Shown: positions 1 to 13,595, counted from the stretch's first letter. The stretch is 39,182 nt of DNA from Armadillidium nasatum (GCA_009176605.1 SEYY01018874.1:1-39182); one strand, 5' to 3'. Numbers and translations: made by a program. Notes: generated by a model from the letters alone, not told the origin.

Positions 1-736
1 AGGTTTAATCGTAGTTTGATTCAATCATTGAAATGTTTAGTATTAGGACCATGAATCAGATTGGGATGAAGAGCTTCCATCATCAATGAGTATTTACAAT
101 CATACTTATCATAGTTCATTGAAAACTTCACCATCTGAGTTCATACTAAATAATGTACATCGTGAAGTCTCTCACAGTTTTCCGCAGTACTGGGATGAAG
201 GTACTACAAATTTTGAACCATACAAGAAAGGTCAGAAAGTGTCTAAAAAGGTAATACATAAAGGACATCATGTTGAGAATAAATTTAAAATTAGGTGGGA
301 AGGACCTTTTGTCATCACAAAAGTCAATGAAAATAAATTAACCTATAATATTAAAAGAATAAATAATCCAAATGCTAGGGAAGAGAAAGTACACTTTTCG
401 CATTTAAGAAAATGGGTCGAAATACCCAACTATTTAAAAGGAAATCCACAGTTTGCTGACATTCTTTTCAAAACTGATGAATTAGATGAGAATTTGGATG
501 TGAATACTGAAGATAGTCATTCCGTACAATCTAATTCTTCTATGGGATTGTATGAGGGTGATAGTATTGATGAAGAGATTTTGCAGGATGAATATCCACA
601 GGAAATGGAAGATAGTGAGGATGATTTTCTGGGATTCGCTGACATACCAGTAAGTTCTGCTGACACCCAGAACCTGGTCGAATCAATAACAGGGCGTTTG
701 AAAATGTTGCAAAGTACAATTGCACAGATAGGATAA
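1..736 (+). pseudogene. pol: Gypsy element A: integrase C-terminal part (partial, window edge)
   Basis: This is the 3' part of a Ty3/Gypsy integrase, cut by the left window edge. The first ~50 bases read RFNRSLIQSL in one frame. After a frameshift near position 50 the reading continues as DWDEELPSS and then YNHTYHSSLKTSPSEFIL, the end of the integrase catalytic core. A GPY/F-like module follows, with FKIRWEGPFVITKV and HLRKW. The same order is seen in elements C (19320-19690) and D (31640-31990), so A belongs to that family. After HLRKW comes an acidic, probably unstructured tail. The frame stops at 734-736 and the tail resumes in another frame at 732. Integrase would insert the cDNA into chromosomes; this copy is broken and incomplete. 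The family call is strong; the remainder of the element lies outside the window. Confidence 0.85.
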
Positions 737-1649
737 TAAGAGTAAAAATGTAGTAAGTCAAAGGGATAGGGAAAATAATAGGCAAATTAGATTTTTACCC
801 CTCCAGGACTCAGTATCTAGTACGCTAGATAGTCCTATTCCATCTATCTCCCCTCTTTCTCCTAACTCTTCTACTGCCCTTCCATCTGTTCCTATGCATA
901 ACATTACTTACACAATTTCGCCTCCTCTCTTATATTCGTCCCAATTGCAAAGTACTTCCGAAACGCAATCATGTTCATCCCAAGTGCAGAATAGTCCTGA
1001 AACACTAATACCCAAATCGGCTGATAGAGAAATTTACAACTTTGTTGATCTAGAAGATTCATTGTTCGAATTCAGTGGATTTGAAAACTTTCCGTGGGAC
1101 TATACCGAATACCCCAGTGATAATCCATCACCAAATAATGAAAATGTTAATATCAGTCCAGAAGATCACGATTTAGAATGGAATCAAACGTCCATGTATG
1201 TACATGATCCACATGAAAATACTGTCATAGATCCATTAGTTGAAGGATGGATAAATTCCACTTTGATCGCGCCTGAAGTAGATAGAACTATTAATGAATT
1301 AACCACATCGAATATACCTAAAGGGTCATCATACTCTGAAACTCAATCACCAGGTACCTTAAGAAAATTTCTAGAAGACAACTTTGGAATTACTCAAATG
1401 TCCACTGTTCCCCATCTGGATTGTCTACCAGACGATTATTCAATAGAAGGAGAACTAGTTCTTAGAAGAAGTTTATCTCGAGAAGATTTACCTGTAGGAT
1501 CACCCACAATTATAATAGAAACTCCTGTTGCTAGACCTTTGACGCGATCCCGAGGGACAGTCTCAGATCTCCCTAATGTAATGCCACACCCCTTAGAACA
1601 TGTTAGGTCTTCTAGGCTATCCTTTCCTGTAACGACAACAAGTACATAA
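732..1649 (+). pseudogene. Gypsy element A: C-terminal tail of pol ending in TRSRG motif
   Basis: The open frame continues the element A polyprotein after a one-base frameshift. It has no ATG of its own until 894 but is open from 732. The protein is low-complexity and acidic, rich in Ser, Pro, Glu and Asn, with no recognised domain. Near its end (about 1531-1590) it carries RPLTRSRGTVSDLP, matching the ends of element C (20323-20376) and element D (32427-32475). The shared motif at the same relative place shows that this long tail belongs to the polyprotein rather than to random sequence. Its function is unknown. A role as a nucleocapsid-like or host-binding tail is possible but not shown. 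Confidence 0.7.
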
Positions 1650-1864
1650 TGGTTTTTTTTTCTAAAGACTGATACAAAATTTTTGCAAGTGATTTTAATT
1701 AAATATATTTTGTTTTGGTTAATTGAAATTGCTAAATTTAAAGAAAATTTTTTTTTGAGATTTTTATGTTGCTTTGATGAATTAAAAATATAAAAACATA
1801 ACTCACATTTATCTTGTTTTTCATTTCAATAAGTTAATATGCTTAATTAATAAAGTGCTTGAAA

Positions 1865-2065
1865 ATGGTTTATTTCTTTTTATTATTAGGATTGCTTTCA
1901 TCAAAGAGAATAATTATTTCTTTATTAAAACAATATATAACTTTAAAAACAAGAACATTAAATGGGGTTGCAGACTCAACAATCACTACAGATTGCTGTA
2001 CAAAAATCATAAATAATTTAATAACGACCGCAACTCCTTGTTTAACACTTGCTGAGTCAAATTAG
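1865..2065 (+). CDS. Short hypothetical ORF with hydrophobic N-terminus
   Basis: An ATG at 1865 opens 66 codons starting MVYFFLLLGLLSSKR, a hydrophobic stretch followed by a basic residue that resembles a signal peptide. The rest contains one adjacent cysteine pair and no known domain. It lies about 215 bases after the end of the element A pol tail, the position where an env-type gene would sit. It is short, AT-rich and could be chance. No homology is claimed. Confidence 0.15.
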   Translation: MVYFFLLLGLLSSKRIIISLLKQYITLKTRTLNGVADSTITTDCCTKIINNLITTATPCLTLAESN

Positions 2066-2307
2066 TGCTTAGATGGGGGGAGTAGCGGAGTTGCGGGAGC
2101 ACTACTCATATATGGTAGTAATCACAATATTGTGTCTCCACAGATTCCAGCAGTTCATAATCATGATTCATGTGACAGTGATGCAAATGCTCCCATTTTC
2201 CAAGCCATCATTAAACAAACAATTGAGCAAAGATCAGCTCATACTAATAATAACCTGGAATACCAATCCTGGTTATTCCATGATCTGGAAAAAGCTGTAC
2301 AGAAAAA

Positions 2308-2397
2308 AAAAATAAATAAATAAATAAATAAAATAAAAGGGAATTTGATTTAAGAAAACAATTGTAAACAAAATAAATAAATAAATAAATAAATTAA

Positions 2398-2451
<54 letters not shown>

Positions 2452-2456
2452 TTTTT
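2308..2456. repeat. (AAAT)n / poly(A) / poly(T) low-complexity block
   Basis: AAAT tetranucleotides interrupted by a short unique piece (2308-2404) are followed by 43 consecutive A (2405-2447) and nine T. The poly(A) could be the tail of a retroposed sequence whose body is 2073-2307, but no known SINE or gene was recognised there. Confidence 0.8.
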
Positions 2457-4003
2457 GGATATATATAATATTTATATATAGATATGTCCTCAAACCAAAG
2501 AGGAATTAGAATAAAAGTTAATGATTCTAAGGAAATGTATGAAAAACATTTTATATTTTTGTAAAGAATTTTATTTTTGTAATGCTCTTGTATTTTCATT
2601 CCATATTTTGTATATGTTCTTTATTTTGTATATGTATTCCTTATCTTGTATTTGTAACTACTTCATATGAAAAATAGTCCTTCGGAAAATAGGGGGGGGG
2701 CTAAAATCTGGTGGAGGGGGATAAAAGGGAGAGTCAAAAAAGTTATTTGTTTTGAACTATTTTTCTAGTTTTCTTTTTTTTTATCATCAGTAGTACTGAT
2801 GATCATTACACAATCAGTTATTTATTTTAAATTATTTGTTTTATGTTCATTCTATGTCTGTGTTAAATGGAAAGATGTTATTAATTATTTTTATTTTTCA
2901 GAATATTGATTTTTATTATTTTTGAATTTATATGTTTTACATTCAAGTATTAGGCCTCCACCAATAGGGAATTAAATTGTTCATACAAGGAAAAAGCCTT
3001 CAATAAGGTAAAGTTGTATATACTTATTATATTATGTAACGATGTTAATTATTGACTCTAATGTGTATAATGGTAATTGTAACACATACCTAATATTAAT
3101 GGGATAAAGATTTAATAAAACCAATCTCCATAGGCTTCTAGTATCGGGACTAAATTATACAGAATCCAGTCCTGGACACCTTGTGAGACCATTACAACCT
3201 GTGGACGTCTAATGCTGGTTGTCGACCATTCCAGCCTTGTATCATTACCGGATCCCCAATAGTGAAGCATCCATTCAGTATCTTGTAGCATTGAAGAAGA
3301 AAACAAGATACTATATACAAACCAAAAAAATTATACAAGGAAAGGAAGAGAGAAGCCAGCTACAACTACCAAATTAGATAAGCCAAAAATATTATATAAT
3401 CTTCTTCCAACTCCTGTATTTCATCACTAACAACTCCACTTAAGAGGAAAATATTTCTCCTAGTTTAAGTATTAACTGACACAGCAAGTTGTTGCCAATT
3501 CCCAACACTATCCCATTAATAGAGGTTAAATACCGGACATTCCTTAATAAACAAGAGTGCAAAATTAATGACAAAAAGAGATAAACTATAAAATTTTGGT
3601 CTGTTTTAAATATAATTCCATTTAATAAAAGTTAAACTTATTCATTTTAATAAATTTTTTTTTGTTTGATTAGCAATTCATCATTAAGTAAATGTAATAT
3701 CAGTAAACATTTCTTTTACTATCCCTCATCCCTTATACTTTAGTTAAATTGTTTGATTGATAATAAAACTAGGTTCGTTAAAGTTAATTGACTAGTGCAA
3801 ATAGTGTCCCATATAAACGCGCAAAGCTTGTGATAGGTTGGCCCCTTTTTCATGGCTGACGGATTTGAATGTAATATATAGGTGTTCCATCAAATCTTGG
3901 GTCATTTTCCAAAAGTCCTGTGTAGGCAGGTTAGTTCATTCACAAGTTCTAGCTCTCCCTAACAACGGGGTTTTTAAGGGTGCTGGCTCAAATCGAAGTG
4001 TGA

Positions 4004-4005
<2 letters not shown>

Positions 4006-4091
<86 letters not shown>
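4006..4091. repeat. (TA)n microsatellite 1
   Basis: An uninterrupted AT dinucleotide array of about 86 bases. It follows the unassigned segment 3830-4005 and is followed by AT-rich DNA leading to element B. Confidence 0.98.
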
Positions 4092-4096
<5 letters not shown>

Positions 4097-4399
4097 AAAA
4101 AAACATTTTAAACTAAAGTATAAATAACGAATCAAAATAAAATATAAATTAACTAAAACTACAAACTATCTAATAAGGTTTCGTTTTAAAGTAAATTTTC
4201 ACTCATTTTATTTAAAAAAATAACAAAAAGATAAAATTAAATTTGTAGTCAAATATTAAAGGTTTTCATGAACTGGGTATTTATCACCTGTGTTTTTTAT
4301 GAAAGCTCTATTTTGCAAAAAAAGAATATAAAAACATTGGGAGAGGCGTATTTGAGCTGTGATTGGCTGAACAAGAAATGATCTCCATTTTGTATATAT
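4092..4399. other. AT-rich gap before element B
   Basis: Only AT-rich sequence is visible, with no gene. It may contain the decayed 5' leader of element B, but no LTR or primer-binding site was found. Confidence 0.5.
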
Positions 4400-4604
4400 A
4401 TGCATTTTCACCTTTACCTGGACGAACTCTTGTGGATGACTGTACATAAACTGGATATAAGGGTAACGCAACTTGAAAATGGTTGGACAAGAGGCCACTC
4501 TGAAAGAGGCAGGTCACTTTCCAGGTTTAGACCGGAGGGTCCTCTATGCTATTACCATTATAAATTTCGAGAAAAAAAGCTACAAGATGCCAAGGAGGTA
4601 GCTG
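4400..4604 (+). pseudogene. gag: Element B gag, C-terminal remnant
   Basis: About 60 codons remain of gag. They read LDELLWMTVHKLDIRV, an Arg/Ser-rich linker, then LCYYHYKFREK followed in a shifted frame by CQGGSC. A C-x2-H ... C-x4-C arrangement after an Arg/Ser-rich linker is characteristic of the gag C-terminus in CsRn1-like Gypsy elements, where it probably binds RNA. The capsid part is missing. A frameshift near 4575 separates the halves of the putative zinc-binding module. Confidence 0.55.
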
Positions 4605-5606
4605 TTGATGGGCTCCAATGCAAGCCCAACTTTCCACTTAAGGACCATTTCCTTCAACCCCTCCGGGAAACGAATCGTAGGGGCGAATGTCGGCCCCTCA
4701 AAAAGGAAATTAAAAGTGCAATTTAATAAGAATGTGAAGTGTATAATAATAAGTGATAAAAGTGCATATATTAAATATGAAAAATTAAGAAAGGAAGGAG
4801 GTAAAAGCTACCCCCTTATAAATGATGTTAATACAATTGCAAATAATGATATTAATTCATTGCATACTTATATAAATAATATAAAGTATAGCAATGCTCA
4901 ACTTCATGGGAATGCGATTGCTACTACTGATTTAAAACCATCTGTTTTAAATGAAAGAGTATCTCAGTCTAGTGAACTTGAGCATTGTTCTCAATATAAT
5001 AGTTTTAATCATAAAAATATACATTATCAACAAGGTGAAAAGCCAGTCTTTGGGCAAGAGCCATCAGCTCTTTGCAAATATACTGCGATGCCAGTTGAAA
5101 ATGCAAATTTTTATAAGGGTATATGGACTCTAAAAATTATGAATGTTTTAAACATTTATAAAACCAACTTAAAACTAAACAGTCTCTACCGTATTTTTGA
5201 TGTTAACTCAAAAGAGTTATATATTATAGACTCGAGAAGTACATTATCATGTTTTAAGGCTTCTTCAGAAAATAAAAAAGAGCCTATTGGCTTTCTTACT
5301 GCTGCTAATGTAACTAAGATAAACATATATGATATTAAAACAAAAAGTGTAAACTTTTTATTGCATAGAGATTATGAGCATACTTTTTTAATTTGTGATG
5401 TACTTTGTAATATTTTAGGACTTGATTTTTTTCAAAAGCATAATTTTTTATTAGATTTTAGTAATCACAAAATTATTGATGCCCAAACAGGGAGCTCTTG
5501 TGATGTAATTGTAGGAAATGATGTGGAGTCTGTGCTCCTAAAAAGAATTGATCATTTTGTTAATGCTACCCTCTCTCCCAAATTGCCTTCCGCGCCTTCC
5601 CTTTAA
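4605..5606 (+). pseudogene. pro: Element B retropepsin-like protease region
   Basis: An open frame of about 330 codons. Residues ~195-300 align by motif with a Gypsy aspartic protease: LYIIDSRSTLS at the active-site position where DTGA/DSGA is expected, then FLICDVLCNILGLDFF, the usual ILG motif before the C-terminal strand, and HKIIDAQTG. The catalytic Asp is present but the following residues are Ser-Arg instead of Thr/Ser-Gly, so activity is unlikely. The part before it is a long Asn/Lys/Ser-rich spacer. The protease would normally cleave the gag-pol polyprotein in the particle. Confidence 0.65.
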
Positions 5607-5846
5607 TCTAATCTATTATTTAATTTTAAGGTATTATTTACTGATATATATTTAAATGATAGCTCAGAATTATGTAATACTGGTCACTAAATGGTAAATA
5701 AAAATATTTCTAAAGGTAAAAATAATGCTCGGGGTAGCAATATAAACAATTCTTCCTGTAGGTATAATAATGGTAATAAATTTAAAAATAATGGTAAATA
5801 TAGAAGTGAAATAAATAATAGTGATAACAGTGTATATAAAAATTAA

Positions 5847-7165
5847 GTGTTAAAACTTCCCCTCACACCCGCTGAGTATGATGCCTTAAAAGAGTTAGTC
5901 CCATATAAATTTCATGTAAGAGGACCACCAATAAATATAAAAAGCAGAAGAATTTCAACATGTCTATATGACAAAGCTAAAGTGGAGATAGGCAGATTAG
6001 TTAATGCTGGGGTCTTATCTCCTTCATATTCACCATGGGGTTTTCCAATCTCTGTTTTGCCAAAACCTTCAGGAGGAGTCTGCATTGTAGCTGACCTGAG
6101 GCTTCTTAACAAGAGAGCAGTTCAAGACAATTTTAGTCTTCCGAATTTAGGGGATTTTTTGAATATACTCTCTGGTGCTAAAGTCTTTCTGTCCTTGATC
6201 TCAAGAAGGCTTTCTATAATTTGAAAGTTCACCCAGATTGTAGAAAGTTTTTAACAATAAATACTCCATATGGTAGTTTTTCGCATAACAGTATAATTGA
6301 AGGTTTTCATTCTAGTCCTACAAGTTTCACTAAATATATCTCTTTAATTCTTTCTTGAATCCCTAATATTTTCATCTATATTGATGACATTCTAATTGCT
6401 ACTCCAACTCATGAGTATTTAAAAGTCTTAGAAATAGTATTAGATAGGCTAAATTATTTTAATTTAAAACTAAGTGCAGATAAGTGCCAAATTGGCCAAA
6501 CAAAGGTTACATATCTTGGTTTTGATGTGTCAGAAGGTTATATGCTTCCTAGTGAAGATAAAAGTCTTTCTATATTAAACATTCAAAAACCTAAGACTAT
6601 TAAAGATCTACGTTCTTTCTTAGGAAGTATAAACTATTTACAATCTTCATTTCCTGGAATTTCTAATATTATTTTTCCTCTTCTTTCATTTCTAAAAGGT
6701 GCTCCATACTCACAATGTAGAGTAAAATGGAATCCTGAGGCTGAAGAAGCATTCAATTTAGCAAAACTGACTCTGAAAAATGCCACTCCTTTGGGTTTTC
6801 TATCTAATAGTACAAAAATATCTATTTTCACAGATGCTAGTCAGACTGCCTTGGCTGGTGGTGTAGTTTCAACCGAAAATGAAAAAACTGTTCCAATTGG
6901 ATTTTATAGTTATAAATGAAACAAAACTGAAATGAGCTATAGTATTTTTAGCAAGGAACTCCTTGCCTTGGTTAAAACTGTAAAAAAATTTCAACAAATA
7001 GTAGAAGGATGAAAGATAGATGTGTTTTGTGACAATCTTTCAGTCACACAGTCACTTAAAAAAAGACTGATGCTAATCACTTGCTTGCAAGGGAGCAGTG
7101 GTACCTAACTTTCTTGTCTGAATAATTTCAACATACACGATATTAAATCTGAAGAGAATATTCTT
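5847..7165 (+). pseudogene. pol: Element B reverse transcriptase and RNase H
   Basis: The frame from 5847 encodes the RT fingers: SPWGFPISVLPKPSGG and VADLRLLNKR. A frameshift near 6190 moves to a second frame with LDLKKAFYNLKVHPD (motif A Asp), a TGA at 6356, then FIYIDDILIA (YIDD catalytic box) and YLGFDVSEGY. RNase H follows with IFTDASQTALAGG, FSKELLAL and VFCDN, giving the Asp-Glu-Asp positions, interrupted by TGA at 6917 and 7010. The domains are in canonical order and the catalytic residues are preserved, but at least four lesions disable this copy. Confidence 0.88.
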
Positions 7166-8404
7166 GCAGATTACTTGAGCAGAAATCCTGCTGAGCAGCC
7201 AACTACCAGTTCACTGAAATTACCAGTTTTTTCAAATACTGCAGAAAAAGCAGATGCAAAAAGCACTTCACTCCAACTTGGAAGAGAAGACACAGTTACA
7301 GAAGTCCTTCCTGAAGCAATCGGCGATGAAGCATTGGTCACACCAGAGCTTTCTCCACAGCAGGATTCTTTAATAGAGGATGACTGTCATTCACTGTCAT
7401 CTATTTTCCATATTTCCGCCAATGAAGTATTTAAGCTATTTCAGTGTAAAATTGATTATAAAGAACTTCAAGCAGCACAAGAAACAGATGTGCAACTTCA
7501 AAAATATTTAAACTAGCAAGAAAATACTAATCTCAAGCTGACCAAGCGAAACTATTATTATAAAAATGACCTACTGTCTTTGGTTGTCAATGAATCTATT
7601 CCACTTTCACCTCGTGTCTTTGTTCCTGAATCTTTCATTACACCTGTTATTTCTTATTCACATTCACTTGGGCATTTTGGAGTCAAGAAAACTCTGATAT
7701 CTCTTAGGAAGCTCTTTGTATGGAAGGATATGCCTAAATACACAAAGTAGTTTGTTCTAAGTTGTGATTCATGCCATAGATCTAAATCGTTATGAAAAAT
7801 AAGCCCACCATATGAATCTTACCAGCCAGTTTCAGCAAAATTTCAGGTGGTTCATATAGACATTCTTAAAATGCCTTCATGTAAAAACTATAAATATCTT
7901 TTAACTTTAATTGATAGATTCTCTCGCTATATCTTTGCTTTCCCCTTGAGAAACATAGAAACCTCTACAATTGTGGAGACAATTACCAGAGAATTTTTAC
8001 CCATAGCTGGAGTGGTAGGAATTTATGTTTCGGATCGTGGTGGGCAATTTACTTCTGATTTATTTAAAAGTGTTTGTGAGGAGCTAGGATCCCGACATAG
8101 CTTTACTTCTGCCTATACCCCTCAGAGTAATGGACTCATTGAAAACACTCATAGAACACTATTGAGGTCTCTTCGAGCCATGCTGTCGGATGACTTTGAA
8201 GATGTTCAAAATTATTGGTTGGATCTCCTCCCCCTAGTGCTGTTATGTTTAAGAACTGCCCCATTAAACTCAGAAGGAATAACCCCTGCTATCCTAATGA
8301 TTGACCAAAATCCCTCCCTCCCTGGAGCTTTAATAGAGCAAGTAGAGTCCTCATTCCCACTTTCAATAAAAACATATTCAGAAAAATTGAAATTGTTCTT
8401 GTGA
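7166..8404 (+). pseudogene. pol: Element B integrase with N-terminal linker
   Basis: After the RNase H end (DYLSRNPAEQ) comes a Ser/Glu-rich linker and then, in another frame, the HHCC zinc domain (HSLGHFGVKKT ... CDSCH) at about 7650-7790, with stops at 7748 and 7793. The catalytic core opens at 7847 with VHIDIL, then VSDRGGQF and NGLIENTHR, giving the D,D,E triad in order. The frame ends at 8402. About 8478-8655 a shifted frame reads VLVKNQQYGRKNLEAVYHSPYPIV, a degenerate C-terminal domain. Integrase would join the cDNA to the genome; this copy is dead because of several stops and frameshifts. Confidence 0.87.
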
Positions 8405-8660
8405 CTCCCTCTGTCTCTAGAATTTTTTGCCAAAAATCCAAAAATATGTCCCAAAGAACTTACAAGATGAGAAATTTGTTCTTGTAAAAAACCAACAATA
8501 TGGCAGAAAAAATTAGAAGCAGTGTACCATAGTCCCTATCCTATAGTAAAATTTTCAGGTAATAATGTATCCATAAAAAAGAATAAAGTGCAAAGTGAAA
8601 ATGTAATAAATATTAAACCATATTTTAGTTTAAGTAATGAAAGTGTTGAACAATGAAAAA

Positions 8661-9529
<869 letters not shown>

Positions 9530-9703
9530 CAGTAAATGTTGTTTCTGTGGAATGGGACCCTTGGAGTGAGCCAAGTGCATTACTAAAGTGATTCTCCCTG
9601 GCATGGAGGTGTAGATTCTATATTCTTTCCCTTCTACTAAACCTAGCAAACCTTGATTTAACTCTGCTTGTTCTTGTGCTAATAGAGGCAGGGACTCTGC
9701 CAT
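9530..9703 (-). CDS. Unrecognised short ORF fragment on minus strand
   Basis: From an ATG at 9701-9703 the minus strand reads about 58 ordinary codons ([18 protein letters not shown], then [17 protein letters not shown]) before running into the TA array. The Gln/Leu/Glu-rich start could form a short helix. Its base composition is higher in GC than its surroundings, so it may be part of an unidentified transposon gene truncated by the array. No family was recognised and it may be non-coding. Confidence 0.2.
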
Positions 9704-9719
9704 CAGGGATTACAGTCAT

Positions 9720-11396
9720 CTTCAAACTACAGAAACTCATTCAACTTTTATTTATTACCAGAATCGTGCAAAATCTATCCTCCGCAACACCTAAAAGTTT
9801 TCTTCATTGAAAATGCAATATTCTTTCTGGTTCTTTGTCACGCCCTTTCTGGCATTTTTGCAAAAACGTCAACACTAACTTTGCTTCTTCCTCTTTCCCT
9901 CCTCTAATATCTTCAGACAGCACAGCTGCCATTTTGCCTTCTAAAGCTGAACTCTTCTCTCAAACTTTTGCCTCTAATTCAGCATTAGACGATTCCATGA
10001 TTATTCCTCCTACTTTAACTAATCCCAACTCATTTATGCCAGCAATTGCAATTTCTATTAAAGATGTCATTTCTCCTCTTTCAGAGCTAACATTAAGATG
10101 TACGGTCCTGATGGCATCCCTCCTGTGGTTCCCAAAACTTGTGTTTCTGAGCTTGCACCCTGCCTTGGTAAACTATTTGGTCTCCGTCTTTTTACTTCAA
10201 CCTTCCCTTCTTACTGGAAATGTGCACTCATTCAGTCTGTGCTGAAGAAATGGGACCCTCTCAACCCTCTAACTACCATCCCATTTAACCCATGTTCTTT
10301 CTAAAGTTTTCAAATTTTTCCTTAACAAAAATATATGGAAACATCTCAATTCTTCTAATCTTATCTCTGATGGCCAGTATGGCTTTCATTTAAAAAAAAA
10401 AAAAAAAAAGCTCACAGGTGATCTTCTTTCCTTTCTCTCTGACTCTTGGTCTTCCACTCAATGGCATTTCAGAGAATCTTTTGCTATTGTGCTAAACATT
10501 TTGAAAGCCTTCGATAGGGTCTGGTACAAAGCTTTGATTTCTAAACTTCCCTCTTTCGGAATCTATCTTTCTCTCTGTGGTCTTCTCTATGATTTTCTTT
10601 CCAGTCATTCTATAACTGCTGTTGTAGATGCCCACCGTTCATCCTTTAAATCTATTAATAGTGGTGTTCCTCAGTATTCTGTCCTGTCTCCAACACTTTT
10701 TTTACTTTTCATTAATGATCTTTTTCCTATTACCTCATTTACTATCCACTCCTATGCTGATGATTTCACCCTTCATTACTTCATTCAGTTTGAAATGCAC
10801 CTCTCAAGCAACAGTTAATAGACGCTATAATGGTGGCATTGGAGCAGCTGACCTCTGATCTTTCTTGCATTTCAAATTTAGGCAGAGAAAACATAGTTGT
10901 TTTCAATGCCTCAAAAACTCAATTCCTCAATCTCTCCACTCGACACAATCTTCCACACAACTATAGCATCTTTGAAAACACAAAACTCAAGAATTCATCT
11001 GTTCTTAATATTCTCAGTATTTCTTTTTCTTGTGATCTTTCTTGGAAGGATTCCATTACTTCTCTTTCTAAACTAGCTTCTAAGAGATTGGGTGTTCTGT
11101 TGTGCTTTCATGATTTTTTTTTAACCAATCCAGTTAATTTCTCTTTATACGGATGTTCTTCTCCCCTGTATGGAGTACACCTCACACATCATGGGTGGTT
11201 CCACTCACATAGATCTCCTTGACAAGGTGGAGTCTATGGCTTTTTGTCTTAACTCTTCCATTCTCACTAATTCTCTCCAATCTCTTTTTGCCCATGGAAA
11301 TATTGTTTCATTTACATTATGCTATCCCTAATACAAAGACAATGCTCTTCTGAACTCTCCAATCGCATTTCTCCTCCATTGAGAAGAGCTCGTGCC
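9720..11396 (+). pseudogene. Non-LTR retrotransposon RT fragment (L2/CR1-like)
   Basis: A 5'-truncated LINE ORF2 in several frames. It begins near NRAKSILRNT and SRPFWHFCKNVN, the linker between endonuclease and RT. RT motifs follow in order: GPDGIPP (10101), a poly(A)-interrupted stretch at 10391-10408, KAFDRVWYKAL (motif A), GVPQYSVLSPTLF (motif B, where PQG is usual) and HSYADDFTLH (motif C with YADD). The thumb region continues to about 11222 and then, in a further frame, to ISPPLRRARA near 11395. The reverse transcriptase would copy the LINE RNA at a nicked target. The clade is uncertain (L2, CR1 or a relative). Multiple frameshifts make it inactive. Confidence 0.8.
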
Positions 11397-12089
<693 letters not shown>

Positions 12090-13431
12090 TGAAATTTCAT
12101 TGTTTCCTTCTTCCCCCCCAGAAAGTGGAAATAAAATAATAAGGAAATTGTGAAAGACATTAAGTTTATATAATTATACAGTAATAAAAAAAAAAACGGA
12201 GGAAATAAATATAGTGACAAGAAATATAGAAGAAGAAGCCATTCAAGTGGATAGAACCCAAGATCATCGAAGGGGATTCATCTCACGTATTGTTAACCCT
12301 TATCTAGGGTAAGCTACAATTTAAATAAGTTTGTTAGGGATTAGTGATTTTATTAGCATAAATTGGATGATATTTTTTGAATGAGGAATAACTTGAATAA
12401 GCTCATCTAGATTAAAAATGTAAATTGATCTGATTAAATCTATAAAAATCTATAAAATTAAAGAAAAAGAAATTAACGTCAATAAATTATAGTCTAAGCT
12501 TATTAAGTGTGTAGGTAATAAACTGTCATTTTGAATTTGCTTATTAGAAGGAATTTTATAGAATATACTAACTTAGTTTAGGGAAAAATAAATTGGAATC
12601 AGAGTAACGTTCTTGTCTGCTTTAATTTTTTATAGGGAACAAGTTCTGGAATACAAATTTTGGACTGCAAACACCAGATAGATCAACTCACTTGAGAAGG
12701 ATCAGACTCAGCATTAGATAACAACAAATTTTGGTTAAAGAATCCTCGAAGGATTTGAGTTACTAGTGTAATAGATCTGTCAACGTTCCTAACAACAGGT
12801 AGAAATCAATCTCCTTCTTAAGAATGAACACCTCCAAGGTAAATTAACATTTCCTTTGTTGTAAATTTAAAGATACCGTATATATAATAAGTAAAGAAGG
12901 ACGTAAATAATTCTTGGCAACCAGAGTTGTCCAAATTTTTTATGGTAAAGTCCATAAATTGGATTGAAAGAAATGGGGTACTGAAATTGAATTTATTAAC
13001 TGTATCATTAACATATAGTCATTGAGTATCTTTATTGTCCTAAAACTATCGTGTGAAATCTCATATTTGTTTATTTAATTTACAAATTTGGGAGGATATG
13101 AGAAATTCAATTAATTGATAATAAAGACTATTGTTGTCATTTTTTGTTTTTGTGTTATAATTTTTCTTTACTGAATATTTATTGGTTAACGAATTTGAAA
13201 CCTTCTTATACTTTATTTCCTTATTTCTCTATTAAGTTTTTTCATCGTTATTCTTTATTGAACTATATTATTTCCAGATTTATCTAAAATTATCATCTAT
13301 TAAATTCATTTATTTGCGCCATATCTATTAGCTAAAATTCTTAAGTGTAGTTACGTTTTTGGTTTTATAAGTAGAAGTTTTTATTTGTTATTTAATTAGT
13401 AGAAGCCTCTATAAATATACAATAACTTGTT

Positions 13432-13546
<115 letters not shown>

Positions 13547-13589
13547 CATAAAGTATATATATAAAAGTTTATAAAGTGGTTGATGATGG

Positions 13590-13595
13590 AATAAA
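13590..13595 (+). promoter_or_regulatory. Candidate polyadenylation signal in 5' LTR
   Basis: AATAAA followed by a T-run, conserved at 23944-23949 in the 3' LTR despite the general divergence of the two LTRs. Position late in the LTR and conservation support a role in 3'-end formation; not tested. Confidence 0.4.

Larger units (their letters stand above)
1650..4005. other. AT-rich non-coding stretch downstream of element A
   Basis: No recognisable gene is visible in this 2.4 kb. It lies where the 3' end and 3' LTR of element A would be, but with no 5' partner the LTR cannot be delimited. It holds a short frame at 1865-2065, an (AAAT)n and poly(A) stretch at 2308-2456, a purine-rich tract with nine G at 2692-2700 that could be a polypurine tract, and AT-rich DNA beyond. 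The segment 3830-4005 looks like unique sequence running straight into a (TA)n tract, as transposon 3' ends do elsewhere in the window, but no family was recognised. Confidence 0.5.
4400..8660 (+). mobile_element. Element B: decayed Ty3/Gypsy retrotransposon, CsRn1-like, no LTRs seen
   Basis: The order is gag C-terminus, protease, RT, RNase H, integrase, all on the plus strand and interrupted by frameshifts and stops. The gag end with CYYHYKF and the protease with ILGLDFF differ from elements A, C and D and resemble the CsRn1/Kabuki type of animal Gypsy elements. There is no OTU-like insertion between RNase H and integrase and no ORF after integrase. Neither LTR could be identified, so the boundaries are the limits of recognisable coding sequence. 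Confidence 0.85.

Noticed and set aside
2073..2330. A SINE ending in poly(A)
   Set aside because: No tRNA-like A and B boxes or repeat copies were seen in the window; the A-rich tail alone is insufficient.
2273..2599. Minus-strand frame with a poly-Phe run
   Set aside because: It is the translation of the poly(A)/(AAAT)n block.
4256..4517. Minus-strand short frames overlapping the gag remnant of element B
   Set aside because: The plus strand has recognisable gag linker and CYYHYKF motif; the minus frames are shadows.
6356..8404. TGA codons in element B as evidence for UGA=Trp or for G-to-A hypermutation
   Set aside because: Several TGA sites fit Arg (CGA to TGA) or Leu when compared with typical Gypsy motifs, TGG codons are also present, and frameshifts occur too. 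Ordinary decay explains it.
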